A stretch of DNA of 64,000 bases, taken from contig SJOL01006489.1 in assembly GCA_004794785.1 (NCBI GenBank), positions 869,913 to 933,912 on the forward strand, given 5' to 3'. Of this stretch, positions 15,601 through 27,228 are shown piece after piece. Within the stretch, counting starts at the first letter, position 1. Every line of letters starts with the position of its first letter. The notes below the pieces were generated by a model. That model had not been told where the DNA came from, did no database searches, and worked only from the letters and a program-made list of their open reading frames with translations. Both the position numbers and the translations under genes were made by a program. The stretch comes from Opisthorchis felineus (lineage: Eukaryota > Platyhelminthes > Trematoda > Opisthorchiida > Opisthorchiidae).

Positions 15601-16865
15601 GAAGTTGTTAGAACAACGTTCTTGTTGGATAATCACATTATGGAATCGGGTATCCAGTTCCTGCAAGACTAGACGGGGTCACGTGACTAGTGGTAGACTG
15701 GGGAAGTTTGTCAAGCAACCATGAGGTTTGTTTTTGAATACCAACGCAGACTGCAGACAGCTAGAATGATAAGTTTCGGCGTACCATTCGTCAAAAGAAA
15801 TGTATCTATTCTTTGTGGCACAGTTTCCAATTACTACAGGCTTGGAACTGTTCATTCCTACGCCTCTTCTGTATATTTTTGGTTCCAAGGTCCAAAAAAT
15901 GTTCGTGTTGTACGTCAGTCGATCGTGGCGTTATGTCTCGGCAAAATACTTATCCAATGCATTACAGATATGCTTGATACTGAACAAAGAACGATTATAT
16001 TTGCTTAGATCGACCGCTACACACGTTCACCGTGAATGAATCATAGCTGTTCTGGCTGAATTCTTGGGATACTGAGGGCACGCTTTCAGACCAAATGTGT
16101 AGTACTGATCTGCGTATTGAGTGACTTCGGAAAATGTCCGCACAGTTTATACAACCGGCGTTTTCACTGTACGACTGATGGCATTACTAAGGCCAGTAAG
16201 AAGAGAGGTTCCTGTTAGTTTACGGGTATTTCTTTTTGGTTTATTTTTTCACTGTGACTTGTTACGCAGCCTTCTGAGTCCATGCAGGGGCCTGAGGATG
16301 TTGTGTCTCAAATCGCCCGCACTGTTCTTGAAAAATGTCCACAACAATCAACTCACACGTAGTGCAGACATGTGCTCTCCAGAGTGACATCTGTGATAAT
16401 TTTCCGAGCACGATCGCTGAAGGCACAAGGCAGTCAGAAACATCAAGTTGGAACAGGCAACATCAAGGTGAAAACTCGGCTCATGGTGCCACAAATATCA
16501 GAATATCAAATTAGCTGTGAAAATTCCTCTAGATTGTGGACGTCCATATGAACTGAAGTAAATGAAGAGTTCTCGGCATATCGTGACGGATGTGCTTTAA
16601 GGGGGAGGAAAGAGATTCCTTTGAGAGAGTCCACTACTGTGGAATGAATGTTTTAACTATCCCGGTAACACCATTCCCGATGGATGTGCATTAGACCTTG
16701 TACAACTGCAGCGAAGATCGGCGATGATGGTTTGCTTCTTTGGAAGAAATACTCAGTGATCTTCGGTGATGTCTGTGGCGTCTCTTGGTGTATACCGCAT
16801 AAAAAAATGGTAAATTACTTGAGCCCCGAGTAAGTGGTTCATGCCCATAGAACATACTATGAATC
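6679..16865. other. No recognisable gene
   Basis: Nothing supported over about 10 kb. The longest frame is 145 codons on the minus strand at 7768-8205 and resembles no family I know. A weak B-box-like sequence (GGATTCGAATACC) near 10130 lacks a convincing A box and is not called as a tRNA. Confidence 0.5.
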
Positions 16866-16955
16866 TTAGCGAAATACACTCATTTGCATACCGATTTGGT
16901 TTTGGCGGGAGACTCAACTGGAACCCAGCCTAATCTCTCATTCATGATGTTTTTC
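16866..16955 (-). mobile_element. Family B element, internal fragment
   Basis: On the minus strand this carries the family B body: a CATCATAAACGAGAGA-like block, the 'GGGTTCCAG' block and the 'GCAAATGAGTGTATTTCGC' block, in the same order as in the full copies at 24.9 and 39.7 kb. No hammerhead motif is retained. Confidence 0.7.
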
Positions 16956-17796
16956 ACATCGAGTTAAACATCACCGAGTAATTGTGCCTACGATCATGTT
17001 TTTGCTTCTGGTTCGTTGTTTAAGTTTCTTCTTTGAATTGCCTAATCACCTGCGATCGATCCCGAACAATGGGCCCGGGCTGGTCACAGCCTACCAAGTC
17101 TTGCAGAATGATTCAAGGATTTTCAAACTCGCCAGACTCCTGCGGCGTCCATGTTGTGAATCTAAACTAACGGGTTCATCAACAGATGAACTGATACTGA
17201 GCGATCAGCAACTGGTTTACAGGCAGATACCAAACGACGGGTCTGATGGTTCATTGGTGCTTTTGACTACTGTTGGGTTGTGAACAGTTTCAACCAGTAG
17301 GGTAAAACTAGGCAACAGTCGTCTTCACGTGATGGGATCTTCAGGTAGTCTACGGAGAAAAAAAGTAAGATAAAAGAAGATTTGTTAATTGGTTCCTGTT
17401 GGAAAATACCTTAGCGGCCGCTGAGAGTTTCGGCAATAGAAGGGCTAACGAGCGCTGAACTGATGAGTACTGTATCCTATTAATTTAGTAGCATTCTCGT
17501 ATTTATTGACAAAATGGAAAGCCATGGGCCACCAACAAATCTAAAGGCTTTCAAGAGAGATTTAAACCCACATCGTTCAAACTATAGTCCATCTTGGCTA
17601 CCCTGGCCTTTGGAATTGATGACATCTTCAGCCAGGAGCGAAATCCAACGTTTCTTTTCACGAACCACGATGGTTGTCTGGTTTGGGCGGAGAGAACAAA
17701 ATCGAGCAAAGATTTAAGGATTGACCAAACAATTATGAATAGTTTTTAGTTAGGATTTCGTCTTCTAAATGTAGCCAATCCATCCTGGAAGACCGA

Positions 17797-17848
17797 GAAG
17801 CACTATAAAACTGTTTCATTATATTGTGAATCATTAACAGTGAGCATC
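17797..17848 (-). ncRNA. Decayed hammerhead-like motif, family A left end
   Basis: On the minus strand the CTGATGA position reads TTAATGA (17837-17831), while GAAA is intact (17817-17814). Two core bases are lost, so it should not cleave. It is recognised by alignment with the intact copies at 29267 and 25796. Confidence 0.55.
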
Positions 17849-17959
17849 TCACTCCGGGGTTCAGCCAACATGTAACCACGTGATGTGGATTCCGTGGTTG
17901 GCGAAAAATTGGCGCTATATCCTGTCTGAGTGCGAGTTATTCACAGTGCTGTTCAGCTG

Positions 17960-18022
17960 CTCGTGGTAGCACGGGTAATAGTTCAAACTACTAGCCGGGG
18001 GTCGCAGGTTCGAGACTCTTGA
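17960..18022 (+). promoter_or_regulatory. tRNA-like internal pol III promoter of SINE A
   Basis: An A-box-like GTGGTAGCACGG (17963-17974) lies 33 bases before a good B-box-like GGTTCGAGACTC (18008-18019). Spacing and sequence fit a degenerate tRNA-derived promoter. The region does not fold as a convincing functional tRNA. Confidence 0.6.
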
Positions 18023-18033
18023 GTTTCGTGGGA

Positions 18034-18084
18034 TATGTACCGCCGATAATTCTCAATAAGGACGAGACAGCTGTAAAGTGCTTC
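18034..18084 (+). ncRNA. Decayed hammerhead-like motif, family A right end
   Basis: CTGATGA reads CCGATAA (18043-18049) and GAAA reads GAGA (18064-18067). The stem II loop CAATAA and the stem III palindrome region ACAGCTGT are still visible. Predicted inactive. Confidence 0.6.
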
Positions 18085-18128
18085 CCGGTTTTTCAGCATA
18101 GACTAGCTTCACTTATAGGATGAAATCT

Positions 18129-21100
18129 ATTAAAACCTGGATTTTCCAAGGCGGAATTAACCACATCTACTGGCCTGTTTTCCTCAACATAATTGCTCAG
18201 CAAGGAATAACCTGAGAATTTCTGAATATAGTTGGTACTTTTAGATTGTTGACACTTGTAATAATAATAATAATATGGACAAATTTCCGACTTAGGAATA
18301 AGTGGCGATTAGGGTTACGCATTTGGCCGTATGAGAAGACGACGCTGAGAGTCATCTAAGAACGTCTTCGATTGGCTGAATTGTTATCCAGTGCTTTCCG
18401 GTCAATCTGAATGCCTGTGATATCCTGTATAATGAGTGGCCGAATTCTAGAGCGAAAAGAAACACTCCTTTTAGTTAGCACTGTCTGCAGAAAACAAGGC
18501 AACTTTCATGGTATTCCGGGGCATTTCTGACCCAAGATAAAACAAATTATTACCTCCCTCCCAATTTGCGTTTCTTTCATGAGTGTACATGCTTTCATTG
18601 TACAAAAGTTTACGCCTTATCAAAATGAGAAGACTTTATGAGCGGTTTTGTGGTGTTACACTTCATCCCCTTCACCGAAATGTATCTCCAGCCCCGTAAC
18701 GTCAATGACGTAGATTTAACTACCCATAACCTGACTTTACATCCAGTTGAAACCGTCTGGGTCTACCACTGAGACGCCTTTATATGGATACTCAACTTGC
18801 ATACATTGTCTGGATGAAATGAGTGAGATTCGAAGTTGGCAGCTTACGGAAGTTGATTAAAATGATAACCGGAAGATGTGTTTCATGTCATTATTAATAT
18901 ACATCTTCCCATTTGTTCACCTTATGGTTGTTTTGGTAGTCTTTCTTGGGTGACTAAAAAAGCGTACCGCGTGCCTGCGGTTCATTTGTGACGATTGATT
19001 AAGTTTAGATAGTTGCAGGATTCCAAGTTTATTTCCTGTTCACGATATGAGACTTCCAAACGAAATTTGACTGGTTCCTGTGGTTAAAGGCTAAACAGTT
19101 GCGGAATCTTGTTCAATGCGGTCCAATGAACCTCAACCCAGTCACATCAGTATTGTTTTATTCTAATGCATTCCGGCGACAACACACGGCTGTGAATGCG
19201 GATGAAACTTTGTGTACAAGTTGAGAACATTTCGAGAGGAGACGTCCAGATATTATTTCTAAGTCATACCTCTAATTCGGATAGATTCACGTCATGGGAA
19301 ACAAGTGTTTTTTAATCTGCTCAGACGTAAAAGGTAGAACATACAGGTTATACATAGCGCTGATTTCTGGGGAGGAGACCTATAAAAACACCATATTCTT
19401 TCACATGTACAAGAGATTCTCTGTAGAGAGGCTTTAAACTTTTTCACTAATGACAATTCCACAACACTGACTTAGGGACTGAGGGTTACTTACCTCAATT
19501 TCAGGTTGTTTCTCGATCGGTTGTTTCTGTTTCTCTATTACTCTTGTTTGAGTAGTTTCATCGAAACAGAGCAACTGTGAATATCCACACGAAGTGAATA
19601 GCACTGCATGCTGTTGGTGCGGCAGAAAAGTTGCGGTTCAATGGATTCGCGTAATTTGTGCTGCCGATTTTTGATATGTAAGCTGATCTGTTGCCTCGGT
19701 GCAAATATACAAAGCACAGCAATTCAAATGGTTCGCCACTGCTGCTGCCGTCGCATCACACACGCGGAGACAATAGAACACGGCTACTTGACGTTTTGCT
19801 TTTGTCTACCCACGACTGATGGATATTGGTCGACTAGTGCGGCTTTTGAGGCTAAGCCTATAAGGGCTAATTAAAAAGGGGAGAACACTGAAGTTGCCGG
19901 TAGTGGGTTCCGAATAACATGAAATCAAAATTTATGAATGCCTTTAAGAACATTGAGGATTTTATCAACAGCTTAGCGCGGATCATTAAAGCCGTCTGTA
20001 AAACAGTAATGCGGTAATGTGACCAGGCAAAACTAGAGAGGATACGGATGCATTTTTCAGTGTTCGGTACTGAGTGATGCACATTACAAGCCGTGGAGTT
20101 GTTGGCACACCCATCAAGGGTGCTATGGTTTACTTAGATGAAAGCGGTTATACTTGGAGTATTTCCAGTGGCCACAACAGCGTACATTGTCAGCACCATT
20201 CGCACAATACGGTTTTCGACAAGGCATCCTCTAGTAAAGGCTTCAATAGCGAGAAAAATAGGCAGTTAAACAGCGGTCGACACATGGGGCTGAACGGAAC
20301 TTCTGTGTGTGAGTTTGGGGCACTTGCCAGCTCTGTTCCTCACACAGCTGATTGAGTGGGGGGCCTACTGCCATTTTGTCAAGCCAAACAACATGTAATT
20401 CCAAACTGAGTCATCAGTCCACATCGGTTCTGGTTCAACACATATTTCAGTCGGTCGATCCAGCCCGAATCACAGTGCGCTTTTTCACTGTGAACACGTT
20501 CACCATTCCAGACGTTGTAATTCAGCTGTGCCTGGCGCTCACTGGGGAAGCATTGGTAACAAGCTCTCCTGACATGTCGAGCTCCAAATTTGAGTCCAGT
20601 GCTTCCCTCCTTGGTCTGGAATAATTGTACCGGGACAGGAGGAGAACTGCTCAAACGAGGGTGATGTGAACGATAACTCTACAAATCCTGCAACCACCTA
20701 CAACTAACTATTCATATTACCCAACTTGACATTCACTCTGAACACGAATGCTCTTCGCTGACGGAAATTCACTACAATATACTCATGTTATAGTTGTATT
20801 CTCTATAACAGCATTCCAACCTCCGGAGTGCTTCAGGCCTTTCATTGCTTGTTGCGTCATCGCGTCTTCCTCACGCTTTTCAAGATCCGGTGCCTAAACT
20901 GCTGTCCACTGGTTAGCCATGGCCTATGCGACCATAGTTTTTTTCCTGTTTGACATGCATGACGATAATAGTGTCCTCCATAGGAATGAACAAAAATTAA
21001 GTGTGCTGAACTGCAATCCAGTCAACAACAGCAGTTGGTGAGCACTTGGTGCTTTCGCGAAGAATTGCGATGGCTTAGAGAACTTACACCAACTCTCAGA

Positions 21101-21483
21101 AATAAACCGCGGCAATCCTGTTCGATTCTTTTAAGTTGCATTGTAATATATTAGTCCAAGGGTGAGCATTACCTTTGTACTATGAAGGGCACCCGGACAA
21201 CGCCCTACGCATGACATTAATGGGTCTTTTCACAGCCCAGATAGCATCTTTAAAAGCCGCACTTTTGACTTGACTACACATCAGGAGTTCATTACCATTA
21301 TTGTGGTAACTGGAACAAAACAAGTTACCTTCTTCTACGAGAGAATATGGCCGATCAAATACTGAAAGATCTTATGACCAAATTAGACAAAGTCAATCAA
21401 AATAACATACGAACTCATGGTTTATTTGTGTTGGATTTCAGGACACTGTGATCGAGTTGAAAAAAATTACTTTGACTCCGGAA
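18129..21483. other. No recognisable gene
   Basis: Only simple sequence is seen, a short (ATA)n run at about 18258-18275. Frames at 20074-20355 and 20352-20624 overlap in other frames and match nothing I know. Confidence 0.5.
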
Positions 21484-21590
21484 CAAAGTAGGTTGACGGA
21501 AATTCGGTGAATTGCGCTTACCTGATGAGCGCCAAGAAGGGCGAAACTCGTCTTGGGCTGTCGAATAGTCTTCAGCGACCGCCTAAACAA
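21484..21590 (+). mobile_element. Family B element, terminal fragment
   Basis: Contains the end of the family B body (TGACGGAAATTCGG), the forward hammerhead and the following TCGAA..GTCTTCAGC block. It is truncated at the left. Confidence 0.7.
21516..21558 (+). ncRNA. Hammerhead ribozyme-like motif, family B
   Basis: Core CTGATGA at 21522-21528, stem II around loop CAAGAA (one mismatch), GAAA at 21543-21546, and a predicted cleavage site after C21552. The stem III palindrome is damaged (ACTCGT instead of ACCGGT), and the innermost stem I pair is lost (C21521/T21553). Catalytic residues are present, but the helices are weak. Activity is doubtful. Confidence 0.6.
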
Positions 21591-24500
21591 CAAAGTACTC
21601 ATTCGTCAGATAGTCAGCATCATTATTACCTTTTGGGTGGTGGAATTCAATTAATAGGTTGGGAAAAAACTACTCCGAAAACACCATATCGGCACTATTG
21701 GTCGTCAGTACTTTCTCCCCAAAACAGACTTTGTCCTTGTAGCGCGGTTGAGACTTATGGGCATCGCGACTTTTTCCAGATTCCTCAATTTCCAAGAATG
21801 TAGCCCAATGGTTAGAGATCTGCCGTCGCGTACCATGCCCGCGATCAGTATCGTGTTCGTCAAAAGGGCTTTTCATGAATAGCAATCCGGCAAATTTTCA
21901 GTGCAACCAGAAGAATAACATATAAGTTTTCAGCTGTGTGCACATCCAAGTATGTAAAAAGATGAAAATACACCCGGACGCATACGCAGAATTTGACAGT
22001 AGGAAACAGCTCATCACTGTGAGAACAACCTACTCGTGACTGACGTGCACAGTTTGCAGACGGGAGAGGTACGCATGCCCGCTTGACCTCACCAAATCAC
22101 TCAGTCGCACCACACTATTTGCACTACTTCCGAGTTTTTATCTCAGCCAATTGTGGGAGTTTTAAGTGAAGGTTTCAGGGGCATGGACTTCATTATCTTT
22201 ATTGAAGCAACCTCTACCAGTCATTGCATAAGCCCTTCTGAAAAAAAATTTCTCTTTCAACACTGGCTTTCACTGAATGTATGTTATAGTCATGCTTCAC
22301 CAGGTGATTAACCCGTTTTCTAATGGTTTTGACAACTAATCAGTCATACACTTTTCTGTACGCGTAATACTGGCTAGCTTCACGTTCACAGCAGCCTCAA
22401 GGATAAGGTCTCAGCATAACTAGCTTGTATGAACAGTTTTTACAGACTAGTCAAGGCTGGGTCACACTGATAGACATTACGCTTAGTTGATCAAATTAGG
22501 AAGTCAGTGGTATTCCCATAACGAGCTGAAAGTGAAATGTAAATTATGGAGCTATTTGAAGGTAGCACGGAGGACTTATACAACTCTGTGGCTATGAAGC
22601 ATTCCAAGAAAATTAGGTCTCAGTTTTTCCATTCCAAATCTTTACCTGCAGCACTACCCTGCTAACTGTTTGTACAAACATCAAGCGGGCAGAGTGGAGA
22701 ATTGGTTCAAGGAAAGCCTTATCAATATCCTAAGATGGGCTGTTTACCTTAGTAGGAAAAGAACCGAGATTTCCCTTCCCCAGTTGAATGAACTTGCGTT
22801 ACCACAGGCAACGGTGGTGGGATAAGTCCACTGTATAAAGTACACCATGATGTTATTAGATTGTAGGATCATGAAAGAACCAATATGGATGACCTTGAAA
22901 CCCAGGAAGATAAATGACCTCACCTGGTCTTGTTAAACCTTACTGGTATTCTATTCGCACACCAGCGGGTGGATGACAGCTAAGCATTTTACAGTAGTTC
23001 GTGAAATGAGAAGTCAACCAAAATCTTAGGTTATAGTTTTGTGACGGAGCAATGCCCCTTGTTTCACCGCCCTGTCCCAGTTTACGGATAAAGTCCAAGG
23101 AACTGTTAACAATACTTGAGGAAGACGGGAACCTACTGACGTGATACGTCCCTTAGCCTATCCTGTAAATAGGTTGTTACACCAAATCCGGCTTCCTATT
23201 AGGACATAGAAATCAAATATCAGTACTAAGCAAATGTCATTTTAGGTTGTCACGCCAGGCAACCAAGATGTCATGGCAACCCACACTCCATTATGGGGCC
23301 TGGAGGCAATAACTCAACCATCCAGTGAAGTTACTGAACAATTTGCGACAGTCTATCACGACCTGTCATGATGTTTTGCGTCTGATTCTGTCCATCTATT
23401 TGGGCCCACATTATCGTAGGTTTTATGTCATGATCAGTATGAAGGAAATTCCCCAAACGATTTTTTTGAATATCACTAACTCTCTTCGCTTCTCTCTGTT
23501 TCTCCACTTTTAAGCTCAAATGAAAAAGCTGATTACTAGGCGCGAGTTGTTCACAAAGTGACAAACACAGTACCCTCCTATGCGAGACGCAGTTAAAGTG
23601 ATCATTTTCCCGGATAATTTCTGTTGAAATGCTGAGTCGACTGGAGAGCTCTGTAGGAAAACCAAATAATAGATTAGTCCTTCTGAAGAATCCATCATCT
23701 TTTTTGAGATTTTGAACTTTCCTGCCCTCAGATGATTTCTTTTTAAGTGTCATTTTATCAAAACCAACGGATAAGTTGAGTATTTGTCGGGGACAGAACT
23801 TCGACTGTCATTTCGAATAGTGCTTCGGATAAAACTTTTATTGGCATCCTTCCTGCTATATTTTCAGACTACGCTTTAAAAGTTTAGCAATCTTTCTTTG
23901 GGCTATTTGATTGGTGCCTTAAACTTTCGTCATCATAAAAGAATATTAACCGGTGGCACTTGATAAGGCAGGTTCACTTGCCATGCCCCAGTAGTTGAAA
24001 GTTATTCAACAGCATTGGATTGGTCTTCATTCGGCAGCTGTGCAAACCGGATGATCATGTAGTTCTTGTCCCACATCGGGTGAAACCAGCCTGCATTATT
24101 TATCCGCTAGTACAATTTGACTCTTGGTTGCCAAATCCCGTTGGACATTGGTCATAGCGATGAATCCTATCTGACCGCAAGGAAGAGAGTGTATCACAAG
24201 CGATCAAGTCAGGATGTTCCTATGGGGAGATATTTGCTTAACCGTTATAATCAAATCAAGCATTTTCATAGAAATTCAATACCAGACAATAAAGTTATTG
24301 AAATGCTTTTTCACTCAGAGACAGCCACTGAAACCAGCCATTTATTAGTTCACTAATTCTGAGGTGGTACGGAATGTCTGCTTTTCCGACCCCCTTAGAA
24401 GCCGGCTTGCTAACTCCCCTCAGGCAGACAATCAGCCGTGAAGATTTTCTAATGATACTTATCCTATCTTTAAAGGACCGTTCACGTCCTGTGAAGCGGT

Positions 24501-24887
24501 GCATTGAAATAAAACAGTACACTGTGTTGATAGCCTCAAAAGTGAACATTTCTCAATCGAACCAACACACCTTAGTTGCAATGTGCTGCTCTAAAATGAA
24601 CATCTGGAACAAATCACTGTCAACTCTACCCTAGCCGGTGCATTTTATAGTTTTATGCAATACACGAGTAACGGGGTTACATAAACTTTTTGAACGAGGC
24701 ATCTTGAATTCAAGATTCAGCGACGGCAGTGCGCGTTAGAGATAACTAATAAGGCCATACTTGGAGTCCAAACATCCATTTGGATTATGAGTAGACAATC
24801 ATCACCTTATCTGAAAAACACTATATTATGTTATTTTGGAGGTGAAGCCTCGTAGAATATCAAGTTCCGCTATGCCAAGACGTAACG
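21591..24887. other. No recognisable gene
   Basis: I see no supported feature. The minus frame at 23331-23753 (140 codons) has no family resemblance and lies in the chance length range. Confidence 0.5.
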
Positions 24888-24920
24888 CACTACTCATAAG
24901 GTTGTTGAAAACTCTTCGAT

Positions 24921-24962
24921 AGCCCACGACCGGTTTCGCCCTTCTTGGGGCTCACCAGGTAC
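24921..24962 (-). ncRNA. Hammerhead-like motif, family B left end (one core change)
   Basis: On the minus strand the core reads CTGGTGA (24958-24952) instead of CTGATGA. GAAA (24937-24934), a full stem II (GCCC/GGGC around CAAGAA), the ACCGGT stem III palindrome and the GTGGGC half of stem I are intact. The A6 change should abolish or greatly reduce cleavage. Confidence 0.7.
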
Positions 24963-25151
24963 CAACTGAAACATGAGGCGGCCTGATGCAGCACATTCAG
25001 TTGCTTAAAGACATCATAAACGAGAGATTCAGCTGGGTTCCAGGTGAGTCTTCCGTCAAAACCAAATTGTTATGCAAATGAGTGTATTTAGTTAATTTCG
25101 TGCAATTTGGGTTCAATTAGAACATATGGCTGGCGGGAACTCGGGGACTTC

Positions 25152-25196
25152 ACCTAACTGATAAGACGCAAGAAGGGCGTAACCGGTCGTGGGTTA
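25152..25196 (+). ncRNA. Decayed hammerhead-like motif, family B right end
   Basis: The core reads CTGATAA (25158-25164) and GTAA replaces GAAA (25179-25182). Stem III ACCGGT is kept. Predicted inactive. Confidence 0.65.
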
Positions 25197-25228
25197 TCGA
25201 AGAGTTTTCAGCAACCTTATGAGTAGTG

Positions 25229-25400
25229 TACTAGGTGTATACATGTATCGGTATATCTCGAATATCGTACCAACTGGAACATGGGGTGGCCCGATGCAGC
25301 ACATTTAGTTGCTTAAAATCATCATAAACGAGAGATTCCGATGGGTTCCAGGTGAGTCTCCCACAAAACCAGATTGGTTTGCAAATTAGTGTATTCTGCT
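25229..25400 (+). mobile_element. Family B second unit in tandem, truncated
   Basis: The body block beginning ACCAACTG at 24961 recurs at 25269 in the same orientation, giving a period of 308 bases. The second unit runs through CATCATAAACGAGAGATTC and the GTGAGTCTCCC block and stops near 25400, before another hammerhead. A preceding linker (ATACATGTATCGG...) corresponds to the linker next to the 39.6 kb copy. Confidence 0.7.
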
Positions 25401-25751
25401 ATGCCTCTTATGCTATTCCGTCCAAAAGACATCACTCATGCAAGAAAATGTAAACCCTGAAAACCATCGGGAATGTTCAAAATGGATAAAAACGTAAGCA
25501 GTAGTGAATAACTTTGCATTTTTCCAAACGAATGCCAGTATGCTTATTTAGTGGCCATGGTTGCATTTGAATATGGTGTGTAACTTTACAGTAACTGAAA
25601 ATTAAAGTTTTAGCAGAACTGCTTTGAATCCAACGTTCAGCTGAGCAATGGTTCGATGTAAGAAACCGTAACAATGATGGTAGTGTGAGAAGATTCTGGA
25701 ATTTTAATGGATACTTGGTCTTGTAAGTGAAGCCAGTCTATGTTGAAAAGC

Positions 25752-25803
25752 CGAGAAGCAATGTACAGCTGTTTCATCTTCATTGGGAATCATCAGCAGT
25801 GTG
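25752..25803 (-). ncRNA. Hammerhead ribozyme-like motif, family A (core intact)
   Basis: On the minus strand: CTGATGA (25796-25790), GAAA (25775-25772), the stem III palindrome ACAGCTGT (25772-25765), cleavage-site A at 25764, and stem I CACTG/CATTG with one mismatch. Stem II is short around CAATGA, and its closing pair is T/T. This is the minimal type I layout known from schistosome SINEs, where a short palindromic stem III favours action as a dimer. Confidence 0.7.
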
Positions 25804-25817
25804 CTCACGAAATTCCA

Positions 25818-25873
25818 GAGTCTTAAACCCGCAACCTCCTGCATGGTAGTTAGAACATTTAACCGTCTGGCCA
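25818..25873 (-). promoter_or_regulatory. tRNA-like region of SINE A, copy 2
   Basis: The minus strand carries TGGCCAGACGG (25873-25863), resembling an A box, and GGGTTTAAGACTC (25830-25818), a degraded B box. It aligns with the better-preserved pair at 17963-18019. Confidence 0.5.
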
Positions 25874-27149
25874 TCAGAAGCTAGTCAGCAATATGATTGG
25901 CTCGTACTTAGACAAGATATAGCGCTTCTCATGCTTCACTCACGACATTCACATCACGTAGTCACACGTGTTAACTGGCTTTACGAGCAACAGCAGTGCT
26001 CCTCGGCTTTTCAGCATAGGATAACTCACTTACAGGACAAAATCTTCATTAAAACAGTAATTATGTTCCTCGGTGGTATCACATCTAAGAGGTAATGTTG
26101 AATTATTAGCTTGCTAGCCAAAAATCGACCGTCTATTTCTTGATTTGTCTGTAGAACTTTAGACAATTTCATTGCAGATTTTATCATTCAGCGTTATCAT
26201 TTGTGCACACATCTGCCTACGGCTAAACGCCCAACATATCGCACAAGAGCATTCACTGGAACTCCAGGAAATTAGCTCCGTATTATCAAAGAACTTTCAC
26301 TTCTATCGAAAAGCTGAAGTGTCCTTAGGAGTTTTGCAAACCATTCCAGATATCAACTTGTTGTTAATTTAATCTATTTCATTGATGTTTCGCTCATAGT
26401 AGACGAGCTACAAGAACAAAACTGTGCGCACCGGTTGCAGCCCAGCAAGGAAAAGACGGATCAATCTACTAGAGTTTGTTGGGAACACCAGCAATTCATA
26501 ACCGGTCAGAAGGATGATAATAAAGGGATGGGTCACTATAACCGAACGGGTAGCAGAGTGACATTGAGATTCAGATGGTCATGAATGGGCTGCTTCTTAG
26601 TAAATATACATATGCTTTTCTCTTATTTCCAGCAAGCAAAACAGTCATAAAGGTCCCAAGAAGTCATCTCCTTTTTGGGTAAGCGCGACTGCACCATAGT
26701 GTTACAGGTAGAGTCGACATTCAATGCTCAGGCATTTCGACTAATGGGGAAATATGTCATTTCAGCTAGGGCAGGGCGATTGTGTACCACCGAACGCTAT
26801 GACTTTTCTATTGGAGTAGATTCAAGCTTCGCCCAGTGTGAGCAAAACCTGTTTCACCATCCTCAGATCATTTATGCCGGTCTTCTCAACCGTGTATGTG
26901 TGAACACTCCACACTTCATATTGTGGATAACGACCAAACCAACAGTCTAGCTTTGACGTGCGGTCTGCAAACCCACAAATTGCGGATATCCGGACAAGAA
27001 TCGTGAACACCACTCGGATATTACTACAGCTTGTCAGAGTAGAGCGCGAACAGCCGATAAACATGAAACTTGACACTTCCATAACAGGGCAATCCACATC
27101 AACTCTTATACATGATAAACGTAGTTATCAGGCAAGATACACCCAAAAG

Positions 27150-27228
27150 GAGGCTAACGTACTGAACATCATAAACGAGGGATTCAGCTGGTATTCAGGC
27201 GAGTCTCTCGTGAAAACCAAATTGGCGG
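27150..27228 (+). mobile_element. Family B internal fragment
   Basis: Contains GAACATCATAAACGAGGGAT, then the TTCAGGCGAGTCTC and AAAACCAAATTGG blocks of the family B body. No ribozyme core. Confidence 0.65.

Larger units (their letters stand above)
17751..18128 (+). mobile_element. Family A SINE-like element, full length, copy 1
   Basis: An element of about 378 bases with terminal inverted repeats: the left end, reverse-complemented, matches the right end (TTTTCAGCATAGACTAGCTT through GGATGAAATC). Order: inverted hammerhead-like sequence, body, tRNA-like region with A- and B-box-like motifs, forward hammerhead-like sequence, tail. Its interior (about 17850-18100) matches the reverse complement of 25745-26000. 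The tRNA-like promoter suggests a SINE mobilised by a partner LINE. Both ribozyme ends are decayed. Confidence 0.75.
24888..25228. mobile_element. Family B element with opposed hammerhead ends, copy 1
   Basis: A 341-base unit bounded by inverted repeats of about 75 bases: CACTACTCATAAGG at the left, CCTTATGAGTAGTG at the right. Each inverted repeat carries a hammerhead-like motif pointing outward, with a body of about 190 bases between. No tRNA-like promoter and no coding frame. It is almost identical to 39623-39944: 4 transitions in about 260 aligned bases by eye, with more change at the right end. Related pieces occur at 16.9, 21.5, 27.2, 47.6, 51.3 and 58.6 kb. Confidence 0.8.
25712..26045 (-). 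mobile_element. Family A SINE-like element, copy 2 (inverted)
   Basis: The reverse complement aligns with 17751-18128 through the CGCTATATC block, the tRNA-like region, the hammerhead and the TTTTCAGCATAG tail. The tail occurs at both ends in opposite orientations (25715-25755 and 25995-26045). The hammerhead facing the minus strand is complete. At the other end the core has been deleted, leaving only the flanking arm. Confidence 0.75.
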
